NCBI GenBank assembly: GCA_019671135.1
Contig: JAHRHY010000024.1
Coordinates: 620,001-684,000, forward strand
Length of the DNA: 64,000 bases
DNA from: Linnemannia hyalina
Lineage: Eukaryota > Mortierellomycota > Mortierellomycetes > Mortierellales > Mortierellaceae
Direction: 5' to 3'
The notes under the pieces were generated by a model. The model worked only from the letters and a program-made list of their open reading frames with translations, was not told the DNA's origin and did not search any database. Of this stretch, positions 1 through 12,284 are shown in pieces (the stretch's first letter is position 1; every line of letters starts with the position of its first letter). A program made the translations under genes and the position numbers.

Positions 1-63
1 TGGGAACTGGGCCTCGACGATAGCCGAGCAGTCCTTCTCCATCTTTTGAATTGGCTCGTCCAT
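1..63 (-). CDS. RPN5: 26S proteasome regulatory subunit Rpn5-like, N-terminal fragment
   Basis: This is the first 21 codons of a minus-strand gene that runs off the left edge; the start codon is at 63. The peptide contains KMEKDCSAIVEAQFP, which matches the pattern at the very N-terminus of Rpn5/PSMD12 (lysine-methionine, acidic residue, D-[CY]-S, then a hydrophobic-acidic run ending in a Pro). Rpn5 is a PCI-domain scaffold of the 19S proteasome lid. Only the leader is visible, so the PCI domain cannot be checked and the call rests on a short match. It is divergent with SGF29, whose start lies 400 bp to the right. Confidence 0.5.
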   Translation of the reverse strand, partial: MDEPIQKMEKDCSAIVEAQFP

Positions 64-463
64 GGTGAGTAGTTGTTAAAGTTGCTTGTTTGTTGAGGTG
101 TCTTGTTGGGGCACTTGGTATCGATGCTGGTATGTGGTTATTGTAGGTGGTTGTCTTGCTGCTGAGAGTGTTGTTGTCCTGTGGTGTGAGATAAAAAGTG
201 TTTGAATGTAAAGTAAAAGAAGAAGGGGCGGAGTGGTCGAGTGGGTGGTCGGTATGTCTGTCCAGTTGGTTTCGTGCTTGCGCGTTCTGAGGCGAATACG
301 CGCTCACTCTTTCTCTTTGTCATCAACGAATACGATCACGTCCACATCCGGTGATGTCATCAGGAACAACTGGGCAAGGCCCAATTGGGCGATTCTCACT
401 TGCCCAACCTCTGGGCCAGAACAAATAGCTTTCACACAAGACTAGGACCTCTATTACAAAACC
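64..463. promoter_or_regulatory. Divergent promoter between RPN5-like gene and SGF29
   Basis: A 400-bp non-coding gap between two divergently transcribed starts. No clear TATA box or repeat is seen. Short open frames here have no recognisable content. Confidence 0.4.
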
Positions 464-2246
464 ATGGCAGACAGGAAGAATCATCGGCTAGGAGCAGGAG
501 CACCTGCAGGACTCTCGGGAAGTGTAACTAATGGAGGGACGACTGCAGGAGGTCTAGCGGCCACTGCTGCTGTTGGTGCTACTGCCACACGGATATTGTC
601 AATGGACGACCCTCTGGACGAGTTTGCAGTCTGGAAGAACATTCAGGTCGAGCTTCAACGCCTGGCCGACATCAGGGACAGGAGTGATGACATCATCCTC
701 AACCTCGACAAAGTCCCCGAAGGTGAATATTTACACAACCTATGGGAACAACATAGGCACCTAGGGTAATTGGATGCAATGCTAAGGTGGTTCCTATTCC
801 ATATCTGACAAGAACGTCTCTTGATTTATTTGACTGCCCGCCACTAATGTATCAGGACGACCGAACAGGTCTTCGTTGTGTCAAGAAGCAGTTGAAAAAG
901 CCAGAGAAGAACGAGAGTAAGTAACATATTTCTTTGTACCACCTATCACTCAGATATTCACTCCAACTCAATAAACAGATCTCTTCAACGAATACTTACA
1001 ATTGCTATCCCTTTTCGACGCGCTTATTCCCAGGATCATCCAAAGGGCATTGGAGGGCGTGAACATTCTGATAACTTTGCGCGACAGCGATGCCAATGGT
1101 ATGCAGGAAACAATTGGCAGTTGCTCTGAGACGCGGATCATGAATCAGCACATGGACAGGCAGAGCTAACAACCTCGTCACACGACACTTCTATTTCATG
1201 TCTAGCGGACAACTCACCAGAAGGAAAGAGAAAGAAACGTAAGATTGAGGCAGAAGGACTCATCTCCAACTCAAAAAAGATCCGAAGGTACCGATTGAAG
1301 GCTATGGAGTTACGCTTGTATCCGGAGAACCAGGACGGCATTGATTCAGAATTGATCGATCTAACTTTAGGCTACTTTTCGACTATTTTTTGTAGATACT
1401 CTGCTGCAGACACGAACGGGATCATACCTGTTGGACATCAGGTATGACAGTACTACTGGACAGAGGAAACATGCTGTCAAGCGTTTGTTGCCCATTCATA
1501 GACTTTTGTCCGCTCGCCTACTAACAACCTTTGACATCTCTTGTTCACCTTTAGGTGGCAGCAAGGACACCAAAGGACAAGAACAAAGTGGAAGAATGGA
1601 TCCTGGCTCGGGTTTTGTCATACTCATCTGAGAAGAAGTAACGTTGCGGCGACTTTCTTGTGTATTCCATACTGATGGAAACATACTATGGATACGGATC
1701 TGACCTACTTCACATCTCTCCTCATCCTTTTGTGTCTCGTTAGATATGTTGTGGAAGATGATGAGGCTGACGACTATGGCAAGAAGATGTACGACCTCTC
1801 TCTCTCTCTCTCTCTCTGTCAATCACTTGTTTCGCGAACTTTATCCTCAATCGATCATACTAACTCATCTTCCTCCTTTTTTTTCCTTTCTGTTTGTAGG
1901 ACGTACACGCTGAGCGCAAGGAGTGTGATTATGATTATGGACGATCAGGAGGCAGTTCCCGAGTTCCCCACTGGGCACACCGTACTGGCATTATATCCCT
2001 CGACGACCTGCTTCTACAAAGCCATCGTCGTCCGTCCACCGTCCAAGGTACAAAACATACCTCTTGTTTCCTGCTTAATTTCATTGTTATTATCGCGTTT
2101 TCTGACCCGTATACTTCTTGCTTTGCCGTCTAATATAGGACTCTGGTCACTCAATCCCATTGTACACCATCAAATTCGACGACGACGAGGGCAATGAGCG
2201 GACAGCTCCTCCCAAGATGGTTCTGGATATGCCAAAGCTGAAGTAA
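464..2246 (+). CDS. SGF29: SAGA-associated factor 29 (SGF29), tandem Tudor protein
   Basis: SGF29 is the H3K4me3-reading subunit of the SAGA acetyltransferase module. Exons that close in frame: 464-722, 979-1098, 1206-1287, 1396-1441, 1555-1637, 1744-1788, 1900-2047, 2139-2246, giving 296 aa, close to the animal protein's length. The N-terminal third is helical, with a basic patch (GKRKKRK) near residue 130. The C-terminal third carries the tandem Tudor region: VAARTPKDKNKVEEWILARV opens the first Tudor, and TVLALYPSTTCFYKAIV with IKFDDDEG is the hallmark of the second. A 61-nt stretch at 856-916 is bounded by AG and GT and reads like coding sequence. Including it breaks the frame, so I left it out; it may be a cassette exon. 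The gene converges on the flavoprotein gene to its right. Confidence 0.87.
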
Positions 2247-2574
2247 AACCAACCTCTTGGCAATCGCTGGATAGGGCAGGCAGGACATGGCCAGGAAGTA
2301 CAGGAAAGAGGGGCCACACAAACACATTTCCGGCTCAGTTTCCCTCTTTTCCTTCATTCGTTCACTTCATTCAGCAAGCAACAGAAGGCATTAATGACAT
2401 TAGCGTGTATGATTACGAGGACTACTTTTTTTTTTTCACGGTCGACTCTTTTTATCAAATGGGCACTTTTTTTTCACATAGTTTAGGCAGAAACTGCACA
2501 CATGAGTCGACTAAAAGCATGTATTTTTAATTTTCATTATCGATTGCTGTTTTTATTCCTGATCTGATTGTCAT
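2247..2574. other. Convergent 3' intergenic region
   Basis: 328 bp between the stop codons of SGF29 and the flavoprotein gene. It is AT-rich with T and A runs, consistent with two facing 3' UTRs. No gene seen. Confidence 0.5.
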
Positions 2575-4823
2575 CTAAAAGTTGAACTCCTCGGTCAGGA
2601 TCTGCTGTGAAGGGATACGAAGGACTTCCAGGTGGCCCTTGACAGCATCCATAAAGGGCTCTGGACCACACAGCAATACCTGGCGCTCTTCCAGGTCTGG
2701 GACTGAAGCCAATAGTTTCTTGTGGTCGACTCTTCCGAACTGGATCTTGACACCCGGGATCAACGCGACCTTGGCCTCGACGGCAGCAGCTTCTTCGGGA
2801 GTATGGCGACCAGTCAGGAACAAGGTCACAGACACAGTTGGTTGATTCTTGTCGCCAGCGTGGCCTGTCAGAGGTACCGTCAGCTCTTGAAGGGCATCCC
2901 CGAGAAGGGCATCCTCGAGGAAAGTGGCGGACAGGATCCATTGAATGTCCACGGGGTATTCTGTCAGTACTTGGCGGGCGCCACGGATCATAGACAGGAA
3001 GGGTGTGGACCCGATTCCTCCGGAAATCATGGTCACCTTGGACGGCTTGGACTCGGGATCTGGGAGGACAAAGCTGCCACCGGTACAGATCAGCGGGACG
3101 GTGAAGGGTTTCCTGGGGTTCGGGGACAGGTCGTGCAAGAGGTTGGAGATTGCTCCGCCGGGCTTTCTCTTGATCGTCATTGCAAACTCTGACGCCTCGT
3201 TCCATGCGCCTGGAGAGGAGCGCTTGGCATCCCCAGAAGAGGGCGATAGACCGGGAGGCGCAGAAGAAATGGTCCACGTCCGGATATAATCATCATTCAG
3301 ACTCTGCGGGTTGTCAGGCGCCATATGTCGGTACCCCAGCGTATTAAACGCGCCAAAGTCTAGAACCGCATACTGTCCAGGAGTGTACCGAATCGGTTTC
3401 GAGACCTTGAACCGGAAGGTCCGGATATCATTCGTGTGCACCGTGATCTCCGACAGTGTGGCAGCCACGGATACGGCAGTCTTGTCGATTACTCGCTGTT
3501 GGTGGGAAGGAGTGATGGGGTTGTAAGGTGAAAGTTCCTTGGTGCGCATCCTGAATGGCAAGGATCCCGGTCTGAGGATAGAGTCTTCTACGGTGACCTG
3601 TACGACTCGTTGGGCGTGGGGGTAAGCGTCTTGGGCATCCTTTCCGATGAGGATTTGCGCTCTGCCGGTTACTTGGAGTGTGTCGCCGACGCCAAAGTTG
3701 ACGAACAATAGACCGACCCTCTCGTCGTTAATAATGTTTCCCAGTGTGTTGAAGAACTAGACGAAAGAAAGAAAAATAGCGGCAAGAAATGTCTGTTAGT
3801 TTTCCGCAGCATTAGCGTTAGAAAAAAACACAATTACAGGACAAAAACAAGAAGAAAGAGCAAGTTTACTTACGCGATTGCCGCTGTAGTCAGGAAAGAC
3901 AATCTGGTTCCCATTGACGCGCGCAAAACCCGGGTTGCCACCACGATGGTTGCAATCCATACCGCTTGTCTGGTCTGCAATCGACTCGTCAATGAACCGC
4001 GAGGCAATAAAGAGACAATCGGCCTGATCGACAATCGCGATTTGTTCTGAATCGAAGCCCTTGAAGAGTGGTCGCCGCGAGTTCTCGTCGAGAGTTTGGC
4101 TTGCGCTGGCTCCGGCTTCGAGTTCGGGGGTATCTTGTGGTTCTGAGGAGTCCATTTCGCGGATCGTGATGTACTTTGGGCAGTTGCCTACAATAACAAA
4201 AGGGATACAAGGAATGGTTACAATCATGCATGTCAATACCAACAATGTTAATATGTACTACCACATTAAGGGTACATACCAATTGTCTGCTCGACTGTCA
4301 GCAGAACATGAAGCTCCCCTGTCGCCTCATCAACTTGAAGGATATCATCCGGCAGAAGAACTCCATTCATCTTGTTCCGTCGGCGGTTCGTAAAGTCCAA
4401 CGCGACTCCACCCCACTTCCTCTGCCCACCACTCAGTGTCTCTCCCTTGGTCAGGTTATGAAACAACGGATCTGGAGGCGTCGAAATCTGAGCTGCCGCT
4501 GCTGCCTTGTGATGTCGCTCTCCTCCTGCTCCACCTTCGAGACGAGTCTTGATTTCTAACAACCGGATATGTGGCGAGTTCATAAACCCTTTCCTGCCCG
4601 TCAAGAACGACACCCAAGGCCGTCCTCGTTCGTCAAGGGTTCCAATAAAGAAGTAATTCAAGTCAGGAACAAAGTCTTGCATCTGGGTGGTGAGGTAAGG
4701 TCGGAAGATTGAGCTATGGTTCTTGACGTTCTCGCGGACTTGGAGGAGGTCCTGGAGTTTGCGTTCTCCGCTGTGCCATCTGTCGTGGAGGGTAACTTGG
4801 CTGTCTAGTATTTCTGTCGACAT
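2575..4823 (-). CDS. PNPOx-like FMN domain fused to FAD/NAD(P) oxidoreductase
   Basis: Three exons (4823-4280, 4187-3874, 3756-2575) join in frame to 679 aa. The N-terminal half resembles the pyridoxamine-phosphate-oxidase-like split-barrel family: FFIGTLDERGRPWVSFLTGR, and later IADQTSGMDCNHRGGNPGF. The C-terminal half is a ferredoxin-NADP-reductase fold: an FAD-binding stretch near RTWTISSAPPG, an NAD(P)-binding glycine motif GGIGSTPFLSMIRGA, and the terminal LLCGPEPFMDAVK motif. The protein ends there, with no 2Fe-2S ferredoxin domain. Such fusions are predicted flavin oxidoreductases of unknown substrate; I infer electron transfer from NAD(P)H to a small molecule. Start chosen at MSTEILDSQV; the frame stays open upstream but has low-complexity leader content. 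Confidence 0.85.
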
Positions 4824-5783
4824 TCTTGTGCTCTGGTTGTTGAGATGATAGAAAGAGGTGAGGAAGGATGAAAGAGATGATTGTTGTACAAGAAAAAAAA
4901 AGAAAAAGAAACGGACGCTTGTCCTCCTTTTGATGTTTTCTTTCCCTCTGGAGAGCAGAAAAGGAGGGCCAGACTGATGACAAATCCGTGCGGCGAGCGT
5001 GAAGTAAAAATTAAAAAAGGAGCACGTCAATTGTTTGTCCATTTCCAATCAACTTTGCATAAGAATAAGAACGACAGCTGCGCTGCCCTCGCCGCTCATT
5101 CATCATCGACATGTATTTGCACATTGCAACTGGTTCCACGTGATGGCCTTTTTCCTAGGATATGAGGACATGAAGACGGTGCTTTCCATGTAAACACATA
5201 GCCCCCGTCTCCTATCCTTGTCGTTATATTTTGAAACGCGCTATTTTCTCTATCTCCATTTCCAGTCCATGCTTAAGTAGCGCCATGTTCGGGGTAACCG
5301 GCATAAGCTAGTGATTTAGTTGCACGCCATAATAAATTGGCCACAGTCAGATAGAGACAGGGGCACCGTCATCCCATCCTGATTATCCCTTCCTTTCCCC
5401 TCCAACCTTCAACCTCCAACAACTAACGACCTTTTAGTTTGAGCCCCTCGTTCTCCCTATCTTTTTACCTTCCGTCTCATCTCTTAATTAAAAAAGATTA
5501 TCCAATACTTCCGCTATTATTTTTTCTTCTCCATGGTTCCAACTCATTATTTTGCCCGAACAGACAAACCAATCGATAATCGATAGTCAAATTGAATTAC
5601 ATCGACGAGACACCCAACAACCCTTTTCCCCTGGTTCGTCTCTTTGTCTCTCTTCATCAATGGACTTTCTGGCGTCCTTTATATTCTCCTCAGCACCGTC
5701 CTTTCTTTTTCTTTTTCTTCCTTTCCTTTCTTCTTCTCTTCTTCCTTGTCCCCCGTTCGCCATACAACCTCATACTCTCAAAC
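4824..5783. promoter_or_regulatory. Divergent intergenic region
   Basis: 960 bp between divergent starts. The right half (about 5360-5780) is strongly pyrimidine-rich on the plus strand, the usual leader type in this window. The left end (4885-4915) is A/G-rich, the mirror pattern for the minus-strand flavoprotein gene. No further gene recognised. Confidence 0.45.
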
Positions 5784-7397
5784 ATGCACACCCGGCACAA
5801 TCTCCTGCTTGTGGCCCTAACAACCACCCTACTTCTCCTCCCAACCCTCACAACCGCAAACCTCATCTGCCAATCCCCAACATCCCTCCCCACAAACACC
5901 CTCCAACCAGGAACACCACTCACCCTCAAATTCACCAACAAACCAACCTCTCTTGGATCAGCCCTTCTATCTGACGTCTCCGCAAACCTCATCTGTACTT
6001 CTACGGGCGATTCGGTCTTGACCCTTGCGGCGAAGCTGAATTCGGGGAAGACGACGTCTGCGACTCTTACGCTAGCGCAGGTTGCTTCTGCTTTGGAAGC
6101 ATGTCCCGCCAATGTAAATACAAATGCCTCGCTAATGAAGGCTCTAGTCTGTGTTTTGCTAAGAAAAAATTTATGCTGAGATCTTCAATGCTGACCTTTT
6201 GCTTTTTACACCATTACTTTCTTAAAGAGCTTCCATGTACAATACGAAGAAGACTCTCTCCTCTCAAAAACCACCGAAAACTGTCAAGGATCCTTCTCAC
6301 TCCAGTTCGCCACCAAACAATCCCTAAACCCAAGCGCAGACAAGGATCCTGAAATCCTACTCCCTCTTCCAATCTCTGTACCTCTGCCGACCCCTAAAGT
6401 CCCTACAACAACGGGCTCACCCTCCACAGTACCGACTACGCCAACAATGGTTGAGCCTCAGCCTACTACGACAGGTGCATCTGTGCCACCAACGACGACA
6501 ACGATACCGACGATCACTACCACAACAGATGTACCATCCATCATTCCCCCTGACCATTCTTCTGTCACAACCCCAGCAGCAGGAACAACAACTTTCAAAT
6601 CCCACCCACCAGCCACCACCACCACAACTCGCTCCCCAAAATCAGGCGGCGGCAGTGGTAAAGGCGGCGGCGGCGGCAACGACAACGGTAGCGACGACAA
6701 TACCACCCCTCCCCCCTCTCCAACAACAACACCTCCAAACGACCTCGCATCCTCCGACATGCAGCAATCCTCAGGCTCCGGCCCTTCGACAGCAACCATC
6801 GCCGGGATCAGCATCGGCATCCTCGCAGGAGTATTCGTCATCCTCGGCGTCATGCTCGTCTGGCGGAAACGATCCCAACGCAGGGAAAATCTCGATCTTT
6901 TCTATGGTACTACCCTTGCTGCCGCCAGTGGCTTCCAACCCAGCTCAGACGGCACAGGCACAGGTGCAGGGGTATCCTCATCGGCGGAACAGCCTATTTA
7001 TGGACGATCCGCGCCCGAGGAAGAAAAGTACGAAATGAATGGTGCGGCTGCTCTTAGTAGGAACGCTTCTTCGAACGCCCCTCGTCGCAGTCAGAGTCAT
7101 ACCAGCAACCACAACAAGTCTCCCATGCCTGCCTCGGCACCACCACCCCTGATGCCCATGCACCCTCTCCCCACCGCTGCCACTGGTCAAGATACATCCT
7201 ACTACCAGCAGCAACAAGATTCTTACTATCAAAACCAGCAATACCATCAACAACATCAACCTCAGCATGAGGACTATTACGCCTCCCAACATCAACATCA
7301 ACAGCCTCCGAAACGGAAGCCATCTTACAGACTCCCTCGTCACCACCCTGCCTTTGACTACGAGTCTGAATACGATCACCAGTACGGTCAGCGTTAG
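5784..7397 (+). CDS. Secreted single-pass membrane protein, Ser/Thr-rich stalk, Q-rich tail
   Basis: Two exons (5784-6113 and 6228-7397) give 499 aa. Residues 1-25 form a signal peptide (LLLVALTTTLLLLPTLTTA). Residues 26-180 make a probable beta-rich extracellular domain with Cys residues (LICQSP, LICTST, EACPAN, ENCQGS). A Thr/Pro/Ser-rich stalk and Gly-rich linker follow. A single transmembrane helix lies near residue 315 (IAGISIGILAGVFVILGVML), followed by a stop-transfer WRKRSQRR and a cytoplasmic tail rich in Gln, His and Tyr. The architecture is that of fungal cell-surface sensors such as Mid2/Wsc types, but I see no WSC or CFEM cysteine pattern. Function unknown; a wall or surface signalling role is an inference. 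Confidence 0.75.
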
Positions 7398-7824
7398 AAC
7401 GACCTCATGAACCATCTAGAAAAAGAACCCCTCCCTTGTAAATAAAAGTGTATGTACAGTAGTTTATTATCTTGACAAATTGGAGCAAGCGAAAACCCAT
7501 GTAGGGCAAGAACAATGACAAAAAAAACCAAAGGTTTGTCGCGAAGGTAGAACGCCTTCAGGAACAAATCAAGGTGTGAATGGAAAAAAACAACAAAAAA
7601 CTTTGATCTAGAACCACAGAAATCCATGACACTAGAGCCATTCCCATGCTTCCCAAAGACCCTGACCCTTGTATCTCTGCATGTTGCCTTGTTGAGGGTA
7701 GAAGTATATATTTTTTTGGTGTTTTTTGCTGTATTATTGTAGTGGTTGGCGGTGGTTGTAGTTGGTGGTCCAATTTCCAGTGTGAAAGCTGATTTGTTGC
7801 AAGGTGATGAGTAGGGTACGCTTT
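7398..7824. other. Convergent 3' intergenic region
   Basis: 427 bp between facing stop codons. AATAAAA at 7441 is a plausible poly(A) signal for the gene on the left. No gene seen. Confidence 0.45.
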
Positions 7825-9645
7825 TTAGGCAGTGGAAATCTCAGCCTGAGCGGTCTCGCCGTCCTTCTCGGAGTGGTGCTCCTCGGAGAGGGCAACCTTG
7901 ATGACGAGCTCACGACCATCAGCCGTGGCATCCTTCATCTTCTCGATCACGTTCTGCTGCTCGGCCTCGTCAACCAACTCGACAAAGCCAAAGCCCTTGG
8001 AGCGGCCAGAGCCACGGCGACGGACAACATGGGCAGAGGCGACCTTGAACTGGGCAAAGAGCTCCTTCAAACCGGCATCCTCCATGGAAAAGGGCAAGTT
8101 GGCGACAAAGACGGTGGTCTTGGAGGGGGGTCCAACCTGGCGGGGAGCAGAGGGGGCAGAGGGGGCAGCGACACCACCCTCGGTGGCGGCAGCGTCGCCG
8201 TTGGCACCCTTGCGGCCGGAACGACGGTTGCTGCGCTTGCGACGAGCACCCTCCTTGGCCTCACCGTCGGCAGAAGCGGGGGAAGAAACATCCTCGGCAG
8301 CAGTACCCTCCTCACCCTCGTTCTATTTTGTGTGTGATATCAAGAGAGACACAGACCGATCAGTAATGAAAATCATCAGTTATGTATGGAGTGATGATCA
8401 GTCATCGATCAACAATGAAAAGGGGCGTGAACGTATAACGTAAACGTAAACAAACGTAAACAAAACAAATCGACCATGGCGGCGTATGCATACTGTAACA
8501 TACCTTGTTGCGGTTGGACTTGCGGCTGCCACGGGGGCGGTTGTTGCGGCCAGTTCTGGGCTTGACATCAGCATCACCCTCGGTGGCGTCCAAGGTGTCG
8601 GCCTTGGGCTGCTTGGGGGTCTTGGCCTTGGGAGCGGCAGGAGCACGCTCGACCTTGGGCTTGGCGACCTCGACATTGATCTCACGACCACCCAACTCGA
8701 TCTTGTTGTAGGTGGTAGCAGCCTGCTGGGCCTGGGCGAGGGTCTCGTAAGCAACGAAACCATATCCGCGGGAGCGAGTGCCGTGGGTAATGATGTTGGC
8801 CCTCAAACTAAGGTATCAAAGAGACAATTCAGCGCATATTAGGACAACTGTTCGGTAGATGCAACACATATGGGTCATCGTGGGACATGTCTTGGTTGGA
8901 AGGGAAGAAAAAGTTGCGCGTGAGCAGTATAAAAAAAAAAAGAAGGAAAAAGAAAGAAAAGAACAAAGGAAATGGTTATCCCACCCAGCACGCGAGAAGC
9001 AGTATCGAGTGGTGCGATGAGTACAACTGCGGGGGAAGGGTTGTTTGGCAGGGTGAAAGAGTAAAAAGAAAAATCCCTCCATTCCCTCCAACACCCCGTG
9101 TGAGAGGTGGCAGAATCGAAAAACAAAGAAACTCAAAAAGGAGCACAAGAGCACTCTGAAAGGATGAAGAATGTATCTTTTCTGCAGGCGCAGACAGCCA
9201 TCTTTGTAAAGGTCCAGAAAGAAAAAGAGTGCTCGCCTCTAACACTTGGTGTTGTCCCTTTGCCGTCCTCGTCTGTGTGTTGCCCCTGCAACTTGTGAGG
9301 CAAGTTTGTCCTGAGAAGGGTGGAGTCATCCTTGAGCCGACCCATCATCCTCGTTTTTGTCATCATCTCATCGCCTTTCCTGACGTGCTTCTGATGTTTT
9401 CCTTGAAGGGTTGAAGGGTCATCATCTACTTTGACGTTTGTCATCCATTTTTCCTGTATACAAACAACCTCGCTCCCACTCGGAGAACGAGAACAAAGAT
9501 ACAAGAAAGGAACTTACACGGGGGTGGGTTTGCTGAAGAGCTCAGAGAGCTCAGCCTCGGTGGTCTGGAAGGACAGGTTGCCGACAAAGACCTTGTGGCC
9601 ATCCTCCTCGACGTGAACCTGAGTGTTGGAAATGGTATCGCTCAT
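7825..9645 (-). CDS. Two-RRM RNA-binding protein
   Basis: Three exons (9645-9518, 8807-8504, 8322-7825) join in frame to 309 aa. RRM1 (about residues 15-95) has RNP2 KVFVGNLSF and RNP1 RGYGFVAY and is split by a 710-bp intron. RRM2 (about 215-295) has RNP2 TVFVANLPF and RNP1 SKGFGFVEL. The linker is Ala/Pro/Lys-rich with basic RGSRKSNR and RRKRSNRRSGRK stretches, probably for RNA contacts or nuclear localisation. No orthologue can be named with confidence; it fits the general fungal nucleolysin/RNP class. The long first intron is unusual here and could hold regulatory elements. The gene is divergent with TIM17. Confidence 0.88.
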
Positions 9646-10430
9646 GGTTATACAGGTAGGACTTTTAGAACTGGCTGGAGGGAACAGGGGGGACGGGACA
9701 GGGAACGTGTAAAGGGACACGAAAGGGGGGAACAAGGACAAAAGATTGGGGGGGAAAGGTGAATAAAGACGAAAGAGAAGCAAGAAAACTAATTTCAAGA
9801 ATTTGTACGTCTTGTTGTTGTGTTTCCTGCCTGTCTGTCTGCCTCTTTTTTTCAAACACATATGCACACACTACACGTATCTCGCACCCACATAAACACA
9901 ATAACATACAATAATATGTACACAACAACAACAACAAACAGGAGAGTTTTTGTGCATTAGCAACGACACTGGTGAATGGTCGCACCACTCACTGCTCCCT
10001 CTGCTGCTTATGCTATCCCATGCACCAACACATACATACCAAACTCACAGACCATTGCAGCTCCACTAGTGCGATATGCCTCCTTTTTTTTTCATTCAAT
10101 TATTTCCATGCAAGGATTGTAAAGTGCGAGTGTGGCTTACCGTTATATCCTCCGATGTTTATGTGACTGCCCGCATCATCCAGGTTTGGAAGTGCGAAAT
10201 CGAGTGAGTGTAGTGAGCGAGCGAGCGAGTGTGGTGGAGGCGACTAAGAGAACCCCACAACTATACTGAACGAAGCACCTCGTTTTTACGTTACTTGAGA
10301 GTCAGAGTCAGTCCGAGAGTTCCTTTTTCTTCCTTCACCTTCCCTTTCTTCCCCCTCTTCACTTCCTTCCCTTCCTTCAACCTCCTTCACCCCACCACCC
10401 TTCGTTCCCTCCTTCACATATACATACAAC
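9646..10430. promoter_or_regulatory. Divergent promoter between RRM gene and TIM17
   Basis: 785 bp. The plus-strand part 10310-10430 is pyrimidine-rich and leads into the TIM17 ATG. The part next to the RRM gene (9660-9780) is purine-rich, its mirror image. A short GAGC tandem repeat lies near 10215-10226. Confidence 0.45.
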
Positions 10431-11396
10431 ATGCCTCGCTCATCCGACCACTCCCGCGACCCTTGGTAATACTTCTTTCGCACTCTTGTTCCTTACTCCT
10501 CACATCCACAACCCCCCTGCACACTCGATTCATCAATCCCACTTTATGATCTGATCATTACTTTATTGCCTACTTTCTCCTTCACACTCGCCTGCTCTTC
10601 TCTTCTCTATTCTTTCCACCACTAACACACTTCTCTTGAACTTTCAAACAAACTATAGCCCATATGTCATCTTCTCTGATTTGGGCGCCTCATTCGCTAT
10701 GGGCGCTATTGGTGGAGGTGTCTGGTACGGTATCAAGGGCGCCAAGAACTCTCCAAGGGTAATTACTTCCTTCCTTCTTTCTATCTAAGCGGATTATTAT
10801 GCCTTGGCTTTCTCACCTCACCTCACTCCACCGCCTTGAAGGAAGAAGCAAGCACACCATCGATCGATCCACAACTAAACATAACCCCACTCTTTTTAAA
10901 ATCAAAACAACCTCGACAACTCCAACCTACTAGGGCGAACGCTTCCCCGGAGCTTTGGCATCGTTGAAGGCTCGCGCTCCAGTTTTGGGAGGAAACTTCG
11001 CCGTCTGGGGAGGTCTCTTCTCGACCTTTGACTGTGGAATGAAGGGTCTCCGTCAGAAGGAGGATCCCTGGAACTCGATTGCTTCTGGATTCTTGACGAG
11101 CGGAGTCTTGGCTGCCCGTAGCGGCCCCAAGGTCGCCCTGACCTCGGCTGCCCTCGGAGGCGTCTTCCTCGCCGTCATTGAGGGTCTTGGAATCGCCATC
11201 TCCAGACTTGTTGCTGATCAGAACCGCCCTATGTCTCCTCAGGCAAGTCTCTCAACTTATCTTGATATGCTCTGTTTTTGTTCCTTCCATGATCCCGAGT
11301 GCTGTAAGTTGTGGCTAACCTGGTTCGGTTTTTTGTCCTTTTTTATTGATTGGATCATAATAGCTTCCTGAGATCGCCCCTCCAGCATCTCACTAA
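10431..11396 (+). CDS. TIM17: Mitochondrial import inner membrane translocase Tim17
   Basis: Core channel subunit of the TIM23 presequence translocase. Exons 10431-10465, 10659-10758, 10934-11242 and 11364-11396 give 158 aa, the usual family length. The N-terminus SDHSRDPCPYVIFSD and the glycine-rich helices ([35 protein letters not shown]) are diagnostic, with the family's conserved early Cys at residue 12 spanning the first splice junction. Four transmembrane segments are expected. The last intron starts with GC (CAG|GCAAGT) rather than GT; only this donor brings in the final ten residues [10 protein letters not shown], which match the usual MxPQLPE ending. Confidence 0.95.
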
Positions 11397-12284
11397 AAAA
11401 AACATATCCCGAGCATGTTGAATATGGATGATGGAAAGGTCGGGGACAGAAAGGGACGAAGGGACGACGACAGAGGAGGAAAGAGAGGATATGAACCGTT
11501 TTCCACTGATGATCGTGAAGCATACAGCCAGCAACCATCAGGACCGAAACGTACCTTTGGAGTAGGTAGAGGAGATACGGGAACGACCATTCAGACAGGA
11601 AAAAGGAACGACCACAACGAACAAGTACAAGCGACGACGCACACCCACCCTTTGATCGGTATGACCTCGCTCGTTGAGTGCTAACAACAAAAAAGGGCGA
11701 TTTTTGGGATGACGAGCTCAAAACAACCAGGCCTGAAAGTGAGTGGTACAAGCGACAAGTCGTGGCAAGACTCTTTTGTGCCTTTTTTTTTACTTCCTTG
11801 CCACTCCACACTTCTGTTTTTTTACAGCGCGCCATCCCGTCCTTTCCTTTCGCCCTTTGGTTCGCTACCTCCTGTCTTTGTTCTCTTCTTTTCTCTTCCT
11901 TTTTCCTGCCTGCAGCCTTTAGTCTCCAATATTCTGTTTTCTCTCTTCCACTCTTTTCTCTTATTCCTTTCCCCTCATCCCTCTCCTTCCTCTCTCCATA
12001 TCCATATCCCCTTGTGCTCTCTCACCTTACCGTCATTGTTCCCTGTTCGTTGTTATTTCGCGCACACTTTGTTCCCTCTCTTGTTTTTTCTTCCATTTTC
12101 TTCTCATTTTTTTAATATGCAAACTTTCCAACCTGTACCATTACAACCTTTCACTTAGATGATCTCTTCTTCTTGTTCAAAATAAAACACCACACCCATC
12201 ACTATCCTGCATACACAAGCCGCAACTTGATTTAGCTGTATTTTTTATTACATAGTTCTCAGGACAAAAGCTCAAACCGTGCGA
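11397..12284. other. Convergent intergenic region with pyrimidine-rich block
   Basis: 888 bp between the stops of TIM17 and the Spp1-like gene. Positions 11760-12120 are strongly C/T-rich on the plus strand, the composition normally seen upstream of plus-strand start codons here, but no plus-strand gene follows. AATAAAA at 12181 could be a poly(A) signal. Confidence 0.4.

Noticed and set aside
1796..1819. Short CT repeat in SGF29 intron
   Set aside because: An ordinary intronic microsatellite; nothing special beyond low complexity.
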